Positions 26,999 to 35,309 of a DNA stretch of 64,000 nt are shown one piece after another. The translations under genes and the position numbers were made by a program. Under the pieces are notes generated by a model. The model saw only the letters and a program-made list of their open reading frames with translations. It had not been told where the DNA came from and made no database searches. Source of the DNA: UBA6522 sp965237785 (GTDB lineage Bacteria > Pseudomonadota > Gammaproteobacteria > Steroidobacterales > Rariloculaceae). The stretch lies in the NCBI GenBank assembly GCA_965237785.1, contig OZ250159.1, positions 1,426,001 through 1,490,000 on the forward strand, in the 5' to 3' direction. Every line of letters begins with the position of its first letter. The stretch's first letter is position 1.

Positions 26999-27520
26999 TT
27001 AGTCCGAGCCGAACGCCGAGCGAATGTAGTTGATAACGTGCCAGCGTTCCTCGTGGCTCAGGGCGTCACGGTAATAGGGCATCGTCACCCGGCCCCGGGT
27101 AATGGTAAAGAATATCTGGCCGTCGGCCTGGTCCTGGGTGTAGGCGTCGTGCATATCCACCGGCGCAGTCGCCAGCAGTAATCCAACGGGGCCGTCGCCC
27201 CGTCCTTCGACCCCGTGACACACCAGACAGTTGATCCGATAGAGGTATTCGCCACGGGTCACCGATTCGGGTGTGGCAGCAACGGGGTTTTGTACGACCA
27301 CCGCCGCATCCTTGGCTTCGAACATCCCGGCCTCGGTGGTTGGCGCCGGCATGGTCTCGCCACCTTCAACCGGTACGCCTTCCGAATCCAGCGGCGCCTC
27401 CGACTCCTGCGCCTTGGCCGTGGGTTGATCGACCATATCCTTATCCCACGGGAGCGCCAGGGAGGCGCCCGCCTGGCCCAGCAAGATCAAGGCAATGAAT
27501 GCATAGTTCAATCGTGTCAT
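26999..27520 (-). CDS. actE: Alternative complex III cytochrome c subunit ActE
   Basis: The 173-residue exported mono-haem cytochrome has a signal peptide (MTRLNYAFIALILLGQAGASLA). A variable acidic, Pro-rich linker is followed by a cytochrome c domain with CLVCH at about residues 98-102. The probable distal methionine is in GRVTMPYY. It probably carries electrons from the complex toward the terminal oxidase. It sits between actD and actF with gaps of 5 and 18 bases. Confidence 0.88.
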   Translation of the reverse strand: MTRLNYAFIALILLGQAGASLALPWDKDMVDQPTAKAQESEAPLDSEGVPVEGGETMPAPTTEAGMFEAKDAAVVVQNPVAATPESVTRGEYLYRINCLVCHGVEGRGDGPVGLLLATAPVDMHDAYTQDQADGQIFFTITRGRVTMPYYRDALSHEERWHVINYIRSAFGSD

Positions 27521-27525
27521 CGACG

Positions 27526-28032
27526 CTACTCCGTCAACTCCCGAACTTCCTCGGCTCCGGCGCCCTTCAGAATCGCCTCCGCGCGCTCATACACCGTTTC
27601 ATCCGCGCAAGACACGGCCACGGCAAACTTGTCCACTGCGGCTTCCGGAACATAGATCCGTTCGCGGAACGCCGGAAACCGGGCGCTGACGAGAAATCCG
27701 ATGACCGTGGCCAGAATCCCGCACAGAATCGTCATCTCGTAGGTGATGATGAGGAATGGCGGTATGGCGACGATCGCCCGGCCGCCGGTCGGATGCAAAT
27801 AGAGCATCGCGGTACCGGCCGCGAGTGCAAAACCACCGATTCCGCCGAACAATGCGCCGAAAAACGTGAAGTGCTTGATCGCCGACTTCTTCTCGCCCAA
27901 TATCTCCTCGACCCCCTCCAGGGGAATGGGCGTGATCAGCGACGGCGTCGCGAATCCGCTCCCCTTGAGCTCGCCGGCAGCGGCGAGCGCTTCCGACGGA
28001 GTGCCGAACAGTCCTAGCGCGTGGGTTGCCAT
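27526..28032 (-). CDS. actD: Alternative complex III subunit ActD (DUF3341)
   Basis: From the ATG at 28030-28032 the 168-residue product reads MATHALGLFGTPSEALAAA. It has two central membrane segments and the KHFTFFGALFGGIGGFALAAG and PPFLIITYEMTILCG stretches typical of DUF3341. ActD is a structural membrane subunit with no cofactor of its own. Its start lies 19 bases inside the 3' end of actC, so coupling is likely. Confidence 0.9.
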   Translation of the reverse strand: MATHALGLFGTPSEALAAAGELKGSGFATPSLITPIPLEGVEEILGEKKSAIKHFTFFGALFGGIGGFALAAGTAMLYLHPTGGRAIVAIPPFLIITYEMTILCGILATVIGFLVSARFPAFRERIYVPEAAVDKFAVAVSCADETVYERAEAILKGAGAEEVRELTE

Positions 28033-29390
28033 TCGGGCTCTCCGGTATCGGTGGCGGGTTCGGGTTCGGGCAGCGTTTCCTTGACCTCGTAGATGGATAC
28101 GCTGGGGAAGATTTTCACAAATATGAGGAACAGGGTCACGAACATTGCAAACGAGCCGACGATGATTGAAATCTCGACCAGGCTCGGTACATAGAGTCCC
28201 CACGCGTCGGGCAGGTACTGCCGCGACAGCGATGTGCCGACGATGAGGAAACGCTCGGTGTACATGCCGATGTTTATCAGGATCGACAGAATCAGCATGG
28301 GCACGAAGGATGTTCTGAACCGTTTGGAGATGAGCAACAACGGGGCTACGGCACAGAACAGGACCATCTCCCAGTACAACGGCGCATAGAATCCGAACAG
28401 CCGGTACCGAAGCGCCTCACCCTCGGTGGACGTGCCGCTGTACCAACCGGTGAACAACTCCACAACGTTGATATAGGTCCAGATGAGCGAGAGCACCAGC
28501 AGCAATTTGCCCAGGTTGTCGAAGTGCAATTTGGTGATGTAGTGCTCGAAGTTCATGTACTTCCTGAGCATGTACATCACGGTCACGATCCCGGCGGTAC
28601 CCGAGTAGATGGCGCCGACAACGAAGTACGGCGCGAAAATGGTCTGGTGCAGTGCCGGCACGATGGACAGGGCGAAGTCCCAGGAGACGATGCTGTGCAC
28701 CGAGACCGCGAGCGGAATGATCAGTACCGCAAGAAATGTGTAGGCCCAGCGTAGCCGGTGCCATTCCGTGTCGGTGCCCCGCCAGCCCAGGGAGAGCAGT
28801 ACGTACATGTGATGACGCCAACCCGTGGTCTTATCCCGAACCGCGGCGAAATCCGGAATGGAACCCATGTAGATGAAGATCGAGCTGCCGGTAAGATAGG
28901 TGGCGATCGCCATGACGTCGAACATCAGCGGGGAGCGGAAGTTCGGCCACATCTCCATTTGGTTGGGATACGGCAACGCCCAATGAATAAACCACGGCCG
29001 GCCCACGTGCACCATCACCATCGTCCCCGCTACCATCAGCGAAAATAGCGTCATCGCCTCGGCGCTGCGGTACATGGCCTTGCGCCACTCGCTGTTGGTA
29101 ATGTGCAGCACGCAGGAAAGCAAGGTGCCGGAGTGGCTGAGCCCAATCCAGAAGATGAAGCTTGCCAGATACGTCCCCCAGACCGAGGGATGATTGATGC
29201 CGGCCGCACCGACCCCGTAGTAGAGCTGGTAGAACCAGGGGAAGAAGAAGCACACGAGCATTACCGTGACGGAGCACGCCAGCGTGATGTAGTACCGCGA
29301 ACCTGTTTCAACCAGGGATCGCACCACGTCGCGGTTCACATCCGCGTAACTCAGCTCTTGTGCCCTTGCGTCAGACGGCATCGGTTGCAA
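28014..29390 (-). CDS. actC: Alternative complex III quinol-binding subunit ActC (NrfD family)
   Basis: The 458-residue integral membrane protein has about ten helices and forms the quinol-oxidising site with ActB. NrfD/ActC marks include WGTYLASFIFWIGLSHSGTLLS, RPWFIHWALPYPNQMEMWPNF and HSIVSWDFALSIVPALHQTIFAPYF. It overlaps actB2 by 20 bases at its start and actD at its end. The length agrees with ActC of other bacteria. Confidence 0.92.
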   Translation of the reverse strand: MQPMPSDARAQELSYADVNRDVVRSLVETGSRYYITLACSVTVMLVCFFFPWFYQLYYGVGAAGINHPSVWGTYLASFIFWIGLSHSGTLLSCVLHITNSEWRKAMYRSAEAMTLFSLMVAGTMVMVHVGRPWFIHWALPYPNQMEMWPNFRSPLMFDVMAIATYLTGSSIFIYMGSIPDFAAVRDKTTGWRHHMYVLLSLGWRGTDTEWHRLRWAYTFLAVLIIPLAVSVHSIVSWDFALSIVPALHQTIFAPYFVVGAIYSGTAGIVTVMYMLRKYMNFEHYITKLHFDNLGKLLLVLSLIWTYINVVELFTGWYSGTSTEGEALRYRLFGFYAPLYWEMVLFCAVAPLLLISKRFRTSFVPMLILSILINIGMYTERFLIVGTSLSRQYLPDAWGLYVPSLVEISIIVGSFAMFVTLFLIFVKIFPSVSIYEVKETLPEPEPATDTGEPEWQPTR

Positions 29391-30138
29391 CCTTCTTGAG
29401 GTAGACCACGGACGGAGACGTATTCAATTCCTCCAATACGTGGTAGGCCCGGGGATCGTTCATGGACTCGGAAACACGGCTTTCAGGGTCTTTGCGATCG
29501 CCGAATACCATCGCCTCCGACGGGCAGGTCTGTACGCAGGCCGGCTGTACTTCGCCGTCGCGCACCCGCCGACGACCGTCGTCCTTGGCCGCGTCCTTGG
29601 CCTGGCGGATGCGTTGAATGCAGAACGAGCACTTCTCCATCACGCCCTTTTCCCGGACCGAGACGTCGGGATTCAACTGCTGCTCAAGCGGTGCATCCCA
29701 ATGATGGTTGTTGTAATTGAAGTATCGAACCTCGTAGGGACAGTAAACCGCACATGAGCGCGTGCCGATACAGCGGTTGTAGACCTGTGCGTTGAGGCCG
29801 TCCTGGTTGTGATAGGTCGCGCTTACGGGGCAGACGGTCTCGCAGGGCGCCGCATCGCAGTGCTGGCAGAACATCGGAATGAAGCCCAGCTTCACGTTCG
29901 GGAATTCGCCCTCCCAATACCGTTCGATCCGAATCCACTGCATTTCCCGGCCGCGGGCGAGCGCGTCCTCGCCGACGATCGGGATGTTGTTCTCGGCCTG
30001 GCAAGCGGTGACACAGGCACCGCAACCCGTGCACCGATCCAGATCCACGGTCATCGTCCAGGCGTAGTCGAACTCGTTGTAATAACCGGGTTCCCGATAC
30101 TCCCGCCAAGTGACAAGAAAATCGTCAATGAAGCTCAT
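29371..30138 (-). CDS. Alternative complex III iron-sulfur subunit ActB2 (4Fe-4S ferredoxin domain)
   Basis: The 255-residue protein carries four ferredoxin-type cysteine groups: CTGCGACVTAC, CQHCDAAPCETVC, CIGTRSCAVYC, and CSFCIQRIR with a later CVQTC. It corresponds to the C-terminal half of ActB and would relay electrons from quinol to the pentahaem ActA. In Rhodothermus and Flavobacterium the two halves of ActB are one polypeptide; here they are separate genes joined by an ATGA overlap. No signal peptide is present, so it presumably hitch-hikes with the Tat-exported ActB1. Confidence 0.9.
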   Translation of the reverse strand: MSFIDDFLVTWREYREPGYYNEFDYAWTMTVDLDRCTGCGACVTACQAENNIPIVGEDALARGREMQWIRIERYWEGEFPNVKLGFIPMFCQHCDAAPCETVCPVSATYHNQDGLNAQVYNRCIGTRSCAVYCPYEVRYFNYNNHHWDAPLEQQLNPDVSVREKGVMEKCSFCIQRIRQAKDAAKDDGRRRVRDGEVQPACVQTCPSEAMVFGDRKDPESRVSESMNDPRAYHVLEELNTSPSVVYLKKVATDAV

Positions 30139-32525
30139 GCCGGCGCCACCGTTATTGGAATACTGCGCAATCCAGCGCTCGCATCTTCATTCTCGTCGGG
30201 GCCCGTCGTCTGAATGATCTCCCGTCCCAGGTCTCGCGACACCCCGCTGGTCCTCACCAGATTCGCGCGCTGCCCCGTCGGATTAAGCCGCACGCGAGTC
30301 GCGTTCCAGGCGAGGCTTCCCGTTTCGGGCTCCATCCGGGGCGAGAGGATCTCGATGGGATTGGCGCCTCGGCCACTTGCGTAGCGCCCGAATCCGGTAT
30401 GTCCCTGACCCACGGGCATCGCCACCACGTTGGGCATGATCGCGGGGAAGGTAAGCACGGGCGCCGCGATACGGCCATTGGGCGACTCGATTTCCACCAG
30501 GTCGCCGTCCCGCAGACCCAGCTCCTCTGCGGTAGCCGGGTTGAGTTCCAGCCACGAACCGTAGACGACGCTGGTCATGGGATCGGGTAGTTCCTGCATC
30601 CACGGCAGATTGGCGCCACTGCCGTCGTGCATGGCCCCCGACAGATAGGGATGGAACAGGAACGGATAGCGGTCGCTCGATCCAGCGAATTCCGGCGCCT
30701 GCACGCCGATGCCCGCGACGACATTCGCGTCCACCGTGACCGAATCGACCTCGCGGCGCGTATTCTCGCCCCACACCCCCGCTTGCAGGATCGCGTTCCA
30801 GAAGGCGTCGAATTCGTCCGGCATGGCGGCCGCGGGATCCCCGGCAGTGGCGACCGCGGCGTCGCCCTCGACATCAGCTCCCGCATCCGCGGCGGCATCT
30901 CCCGGGGCGTCTTCCACAGCTTCCGCCGCAGCGCCCCGAGCGAAAATCTCCCGCCATTGGTCGCGCAGATAGTCCTCGGTCGAAGACCAGGGCAGCGCAC
31001 CGTTCGCGGTGACGGCCGCCGCCAACGCCAGAATGGTATCCCCGGTGTCGCGCGTATCGTAAAGCGGCGACACCACGGGTTGCGATACTGCGCCGGCGCG
31101 GAATCCGACACCGGGCTCGGGAAAGTCGTCGCCCCAACTCTCAAGGTAGGTATGGCTGGGCAGGATAAGATCGGCCATGGCCGTCGTCTCATCCATGAAA
31201 CTCGACAGACTGACGATAAGCGGAATCTCCGTCAGTGCCTCCTTGAAGCCCGCGGCCGCGGGAAGCGCAAATACCGGATTGGTCCGGTTGACGATCAAGA
31301 CCTGAATTCGGCCTTGACGGGCATCTTCGGCAAGCTCGAGCATCGCCCGGTAACTGGCTTGGCGAGCGGCTGCCCCCTGCCCCGCCAGAGGCTCGGGGTT
31401 GAATACCATCCCGCCCTCGATACCCAGATTGCCGGCGAGATAATTCAGTGCAGTGATGGCGGTCAACGCATCGACGCCGTTGCTGTGGCGGCCCGCGCCG
31501 TCACCGCCGATCGCAAGGCTCGGTGACGATTCCGCGAACGTGTCGGCCAGACGGTTGATGGTTTCCGCGGCGACTCCGGTCTGAGCGGCAACGGAAGCGG
31601 CCGAATAGGGCGCCAGGGCGCCCGTCCAGGCGTTGCGATCGGCGCCCGTGTAGACGCCCTGGCCGACGATGCGGTTCGCCATACCCAACGCAAGGATGCC
31701 TTCCGTGCCCGGGTTGGCGGCAATCCACTCGTCGGCGGCGGCGCCGCTCAACGTCATCCGGGGCTCGATCTGTACGAACCGTCCCCGACCGTCCTCGTGA
31801 CCCTGGCGGCTCCGACCGAAGCCCAGGGCGTTGTGCACCGGCGACAACCAACTGCCGAGGTAGTCGGCGCCGAAGGATACGAGGTAGCGGGTATTGCCAA
31901 GATCGAAATAGGGCAACCGCGTCTCGCCGAACAGACGATTCATCGCGGCGAGCAAAGCGTGCGGGTGGTCATAGTCGTAGTACACCAACCGGTCCGAGCC
32001 CAATGCAGCCATGAATTGCTCGAAAAGCGGGTGCAGATGGCCCCGGACGCCCTCGCTGAGGAGGCAAATGGAGTTTCCCTGACCGCCTGCCCGCAAGTCA
32101 GCCAGACGCTCGGCCAGTTGGGTTTGTCCCTCGGTCCAGGTCAGCGGCAGCCGATCGCCCGAAGCGCGCGCTCCGGTCTGCCGCAGCGGCGTGGTAATTC
32201 GGTCCGGATTGTAGAGCACCTGCAATCCGGCCTGACCGCGCGCGCAGAGCCGGCCCTGACTCACCGGGTGAGACGGGTTGCCTTCGATCTTCTTGGCCCT
32301 GCCCTCGCGGGTCCGCACCGAAATTCCGCATCCCGCCGAGCACATCGAACAGACCGTGTTGTACCAGGTGGCAATACCCGGGCTGAAATCCTCCGGAGGG
32401 ACGGGATAGGGAATCAGATTCTCCACGGGGTGCTTGATCGACTCCGCCAACATGAACCCGGCGCCGGTGCCTACGCCGCCCGCGCCGACGAGTTTCAGGA
32501 AGTCTCTACGGTCAATGCTCGCCAT
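30135..32525 (-). CDS. Alternative complex III subunit ActB1, molybdopterin oxidoreductase-like
   Basis: The 796-residue protein has a Tat signal (DRRDFLKLVG) and the fold of the molybdopterin oxidoreductase family. In characterised complex III this half of ActB binds no molybdenum. Here an N-terminal four-cysteine motif (C59, C62, C66, C94; spacing 2, 3, 27) is intact, as in true molybdoenzymes with a 4Fe-4S cluster. A low-complexity Ala/Asp/Glu stretch interrupts it at about residues 527-565. It ends in a molydopterin dinucleotide-binding-like domain with LRDGDLVEIESPNGRI. The actA stop is 21 bases upstream. Confidence 0.88.
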   Translation of the reverse strand: MASIDRRDFLKLVGAGGVGTGAGFMLAESIKHPVENLIPYPVPPEDFSPGIATWYNTVCSMCSAGCGISVRTREGRAKKIEGNPSHPVSQGRLCARGQAGLQVLYNPDRITTPLRQTGARASGDRLPLTWTEGQTQLAERLADLRAGGQGNSICLLSEGVRGHLHPLFEQFMAALGSDRLVYYDYDHPHALLAAMNRLFGETRLPYFDLGNTRYLVSFGADYLGSWLSPVHNALGFGRSRQGHEDGRGRFVQIEPRMTLSGAAADEWIAANPGTEGILALGMANRIVGQGVYTGADRNAWTGALAPYSAASVAAQTGVAAETINRLADTFAESSPSLAIGGDGAGRHSNGVDALTAITALNYLAGNLGIEGGMVFNPEPLAGQGAAARQASYRAMLELAEDARQGRIQVLIVNRTNPVFALPAAAGFKEALTEIPLIVSLSSFMDETTAMADLILPSHTYLESWGDDFPEPGVGFRAGAVSQPVVSPLYDTRDTGDTILALAAAVTANGALPWSSTEDYLRDQWREIFARGAAAEAVEDAPGDAAADAGADVEGDAAVATAGDPAAAMPDEFDAFWNAILQAGVWGENTRREVDSVTVDANVVAGIGVQAPEFAGSSDRYPFLFHPYLSGAMHDGSGANLPWMQELPDPMTSVVYGSWLELNPATAEELGLRDGDLVEIESPNGRIAAPVLTFPAIMPNVVAMPVGQGHTGFGRYASGRGANPIEILSPRMEPETGSLAWNATRVRLNPTGQRANLVRTSGVSRDLGREIIQTTGPDENEDASAGLRSIPITVAPA

Positions 32526-32546
32526 CTGGATACCCTTGTTCCCGTT

Positions 32547-33086
32547 TCACTTGTGGCAGGTCAGGCAATCCAGCCCGAACTCGACCTGGTGTTCCTTGTG
32601 GCAAGTCAGGCACAACCCCATTTCCGTTGGCGCCTGCCGCGAAATGACATCCATGGTCTCAACCGGGCCGTGACAGGTTTGGCACTCCACACCCGCTAGT
32701 ACATGCCGCTTATGCGGGAAGTAGACGAAATCGGGTAGATCGTGAACCCTTACCCAGGGGATCGGTTCCTTGTTCTCAAAGTATTCCAGCACCAGGCGGA
32801 TCTGCGGGCGGTCGGGAACGACTAGCTGGTGACAGCCGGCACACTTGGTCACGCTGGGAACGCCGGCGGACGCCGATCGCCGTGCATTCGTATGGCAATA
32901 CAGGCAGTCGATCCGGTAAACCCCGGCGTGGATCCTGTGGCTGAAAGCGATCGGCTGCTCCGGTGCGGTGCCGGGGACGAATGTCTTGTTGGCCCAATAG
33001 CCGATGAAAAGCCCAACGAATCCAACCCCGACGATCATCGCAGCCGGCCGGAGTAGTTTCAGCGTCGGTACAAGCGAAACGCCCAT
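32547..33086 (-). CDS. actA: Alternative complex III pentahaem cytochrome ActA
   Basis: The 179-residue protein has an N-terminal membrane anchor (about residues 12-32) and five CxxCH haem sites: CLYCH, CAGCH, CQTCH, CLTCH and CLTCH. Additional histidines in FSHRIHAG and FPHKRHV are likely distal ligands, as in the NrfB/c7-type fold. ActA accepts electrons from the iron-sulfur clusters of ActB2. Its start lies directly at the stop of the GldC-like gene (33087). Confidence 0.93.
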   Translation of the reverse strand: MGVSLVPTLKLLRPAAMIVGVGFVGLFIGYWANKTFVPGTAPEQPIAFSHRIHAGVYRIDCLYCHTNARRSASAGVPSVTKCAGCHQLVVPDRPQIRLVLEYFENKEPIPWVRVHDLPDFVYFPHKRHVLAGVECQTCHGPVETMDVISRQAPTEMGLCLTCHKEHQVEFGLDCLTCHK

Positions 33087-33491
33087 CTATACGCTACTCC
33101 GTCTTTCGGCCAGGGAAACCAGATCGACCAGCTTGCGGTCTTGTCCCCCGCCCTGTGCGTTGCTCGCCAGGCCCACGCTTGCACCAAATCCCTCGCCGAA
33201 CTCGTGAATGAGTTTCGCGAGTTCACGGTTTCGCGTCGCCCGCAGGTACGTATCTGCCATCTGATGAAGCGCCTGGTAGAAATAGAGATTCATGTCGTCG
33301 ACCGTCGTGTCCTTGGCCCACAAGTCAATCGCCGCCATGGTCTTGCGCTCCGCATCCCACAACGACAGCATCATCGATTGGCAGCGCGTCGGCCCGGCGG
33401 ACTGCGCTTCCGAAGCCTCCCAGGCAATCGCCGTCGGGACGTTGTCCTTGTCCAGATCGACGGTCACTCTTATTTCCGCGGTTCTTGACAT
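33087..33491 (-). CDS. GldC family protein at the head of the complex III operon
   Basis: From the ATG at 33489-33491 the product is 134 residues. It reads SRTAEIRVTVDLDKDNVPTAI, then MMLSLWDAERKTMAAIDLWAKD, DDMNLYFYQALHQMADTYLRAT and a FGEGFG end. These match the family named after the gliding-motility protein GldC of Bacteroidetes. There is no gliding apparatus here. The gene abuts actA with no spacer, so a role linked to the complex, such as assembly, is possible but unproven. It is soluble, with no signal peptide. Confidence 0.8.
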   Translation of the reverse strand: MSRTAEIRVTVDLDKDNVPTAIAWEASEAQSAGPTRCQSMMLSLWDAERKTMAAIDLWAKDTTVDDMNLYFYQALHQMADTYLRATRNRELAKLIHEFGEGFGASVGLASNAQGGGQDRKLVDLVSLAERRSSV

Positions 33492-33544
33492 CAACCCATG
33501 CTCTTGTTTCGATGCAGCCTCATCTCTACCGGACGCCCCCGAAA

Positions 33545-33742
33545 ATGCTCGACGTTCTCATCGTTGCCGTGATGATCGGCATTGTGGTCAGCCTCGGCAG
33601 CGGCCTGTTCTTTCTGGTGCGCGACCGCAGCGACACGCAGCGCACCGTGATGTCGCTCAGTGTACGTGTCGCCCTTTCGCTGGCGCTGCTGGCGCTGCTG
33701 GCGTACGGGTTTATCAGTCGATTCATCATTCCGGGCGCCTAG
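33545..33742 (+). CDS. Twin-transmembrane protein, DUF2909 family
   Basis: From the ATG at 33545 the 65-residue product has two membrane helices joined by a short basic loop (FLVRDRSDTQRTVMSLSVR). This is the DUF2909 pattern. Such genes accompany cytochrome oxidase genes in many gammaproteobacteria and are suspected of an assembly role. It is divergent from the GldC-like gene, and its stop overlaps the convergent ctaE stop by 4 bases. No strong ribosome binding site is visible. Confidence 0.75.
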   Translation: MLDVLIVAVMIGIVVSLGSGLFFLVRDRSDTQRTVMSLSVRVALSLALLALLAYGFISRFIIPGA

Positions 33743-34635
33743 AACCAATAGACGAAGGTAAAGAGAAACAGCCAGACCACGTCGACAAAGTGCCAATACC
33801 AACTCGCGGCCTCGAACGCGAAGTGGTTATGCGGCGTGAAGTGGCCGCGGAAAATTCGTATCAGCATGACGGCCAGCATTGTCGCGCCGAGCGTGACGTG
33901 GGCGCCGTGGAATCCGGTGAGCATGAAGAACGTCGAACCGTAAATTCCCGCCGCCAGGTTCAACCCGAGTTCGGTGTAGGCGTGCACGTATTCCACGGCC
34001 TGCAAAACCAGGAATACGGCGCCCAGGGCCACGGTCAGCGCGAGCCAGAGCTGCAGCGCCAGTCGCTGATTTTTCTTCAACGCCCAATGGGCGAAGGTGA
34101 CGGTGACACTGCTGGTGACGAGAATGACGGTGTTGACGAAGGGCAGGCCCCAGGCCGCCATGGCCTCCGTGGCCGTGCCCCCCGGCGTCATGAAGAGCGG
34201 CCACGTTTCCGCGAAATCGGGCCACAAATGCAGATGCGTCTCAAGCCTTGCGCCGGCACCGGCGAGCCAGGGAACCGACACGAGGCGGGCATAGAACAGG
34301 GCGCCGAAGAACGCCGCAAAGAACATCACTTCGGAAACGATGAACCACAACATCGCCTGGCGATATGAACGATCCAGCATTCCGCTGACCAACCCCTGCA
34401 GCGACTCCTTGACCACCGCGCCGAACCAGCCGAACATCATGAAGGCTATGGCGGCGAGCCCGGCGTAGAAAATGAACACGCCATAGGATCCGGTGGCCGT
34501 CGTCACCTTGCCGGTGCTCTGCTGAATGAAAGTCGCCGCACCGAATGCGGTGAGGAATAGCGCGATCGAGCCAACGATTGGCCAGACGCTGCTGTGAGGA
34601 ACGTAATAGCGGGGGCTGTCGCTCGTATCGCTCAT
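33739..34635 (-). CDS. ctaE: Cytochrome c oxidase subunit III
   Basis: The 298-residue membrane protein has seven predicted helices. It shows SVWPIVGSIALFL near the start, the SEVMFFAAFFGALFYARL helix, GLPFVNTVILVTSSVTVTFAHWAL, FHGAHVTLGATML, and the closing AASWYWHFVDVVWLFLFTFVYWF. Subunit III stabilises the catalytic core of the aa3/caa3 oxidase. Its start overlaps the ctaG stop by 4 bases. Confidence 0.95.
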   Translation of the reverse strand: MSDTSDSPRYYVPHSSVWPIVGSIALFLTAFGAATFIQQSTGKVTTATGSYGVFIFYAGLAAIAFMMFGWFGAVVKESLQGLVSGMLDRSYRQAMLWFIVSEVMFFAAFFGALFYARLVSVPWLAGAGARLETHLHLWPDFAETWPLFMTPGGTATEAMAAWGLPFVNTVILVTSSVTVTFAHWALKKNQRLALQLWLALTVALGAVFLVLQAVEYVHAYTELGLNLAAGIYGSTFFMLTGFHGAHVTLGATMLAVMLIRIFRGHFTPHNHFAFEAASWYWHFVDVVWLFLFTFVYWF

Positions 34636-35249
34636 GGGACCGCATGATCCGATCGGGTCATTGACACCGCCGTGGCGGTATCTCCTTGGGCGCCGGACGA
34701 TTCCCGCTGCGCCGACGGTACCGGATAAAGCGTATAGGAAAGGCTCAGGGTACCGATATCGGAAGGCAGATCGTCACCGACGTAAAATATCACGGGCATC
34801 TCGATCTCTTCGCCTGCCGCCAGATGCTGCTGGGTAAAGCAGAAGCACTCGACCTTGTGCAGATAGCGGGCGGCGTAGCCGGGCGCGACACTCGGTACCG
34901 CCTGACCTGTCACCAACTCGTTGGCAAAATTTCGTGCATAGAAACGGGTTTCGTTGACCTCCCCGAGCCGTACTTTCAGGCGAGTTTCCATCGGCCTGAA
35001 TTCCCACGGCATGCCCCGGCCCACATGGGCCAGAAATTGCACGGTAATTTCGCGCTCGAGACGTTCCGAGGTGGGCGCCGCTACGGGCACAATGGTTGCT
35101 GCCTGACCGGACGTCTTGCCGTTGAGGCCGGTAATCTCACAGAAAATATTGTAAAGCGGAACCAGGGCGAAGGCGAATCCGAACATGCCCACGGCCAACA
35201 CGGCGAGAAGCGCCGCGTGCCTACGTAACCGGTTGTTACGGTCCGTCAC
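34632..35249 (-). CDS. ctaG: Cytochrome c oxidase assembly protein CtaG (Cox11)
   Basis: Cox11 delivers copper to the CuB site of subunit I. From the GTG at 35247-35249, with GGGGGT upstream, the product is 205 residues. One N-terminal membrane anchor (VGMFGFAFALVPLYNIFCEITG) precedes a periplasmic immunoglobulin-like domain with the copper motif CFCF, then MPVIFYV and the TLSYTLY end. An in-frame extension of 16 codons upstream is not conserved. It lies between ctaD and ctaE. Confidence 0.93.
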   Translation of the reverse strand: MTDRNNRLRRHAALLAVLAVGMFGFAFALVPLYNIFCEITGLNGKTSGQAATIVPVAAPTSERLEREITVQFLAHVGRGMPWEFRPMETRLKVRLGEVNETRFYARNFANELVTGQAVPSVAPGYAARYLHKVECFCFTQQHLAAGEEIEMPVIFYVGDDLPSDIGTLSLSYTLYPVPSAQRESSGAQGDTATAVSMTRSDHAVP

Positions 35250-35309
35250 TGGCTGACCCCCACGATGGCCTCGGCCGGGCACGCTGTCGTTGCGCAAGTC
35301 CGCATCGTA

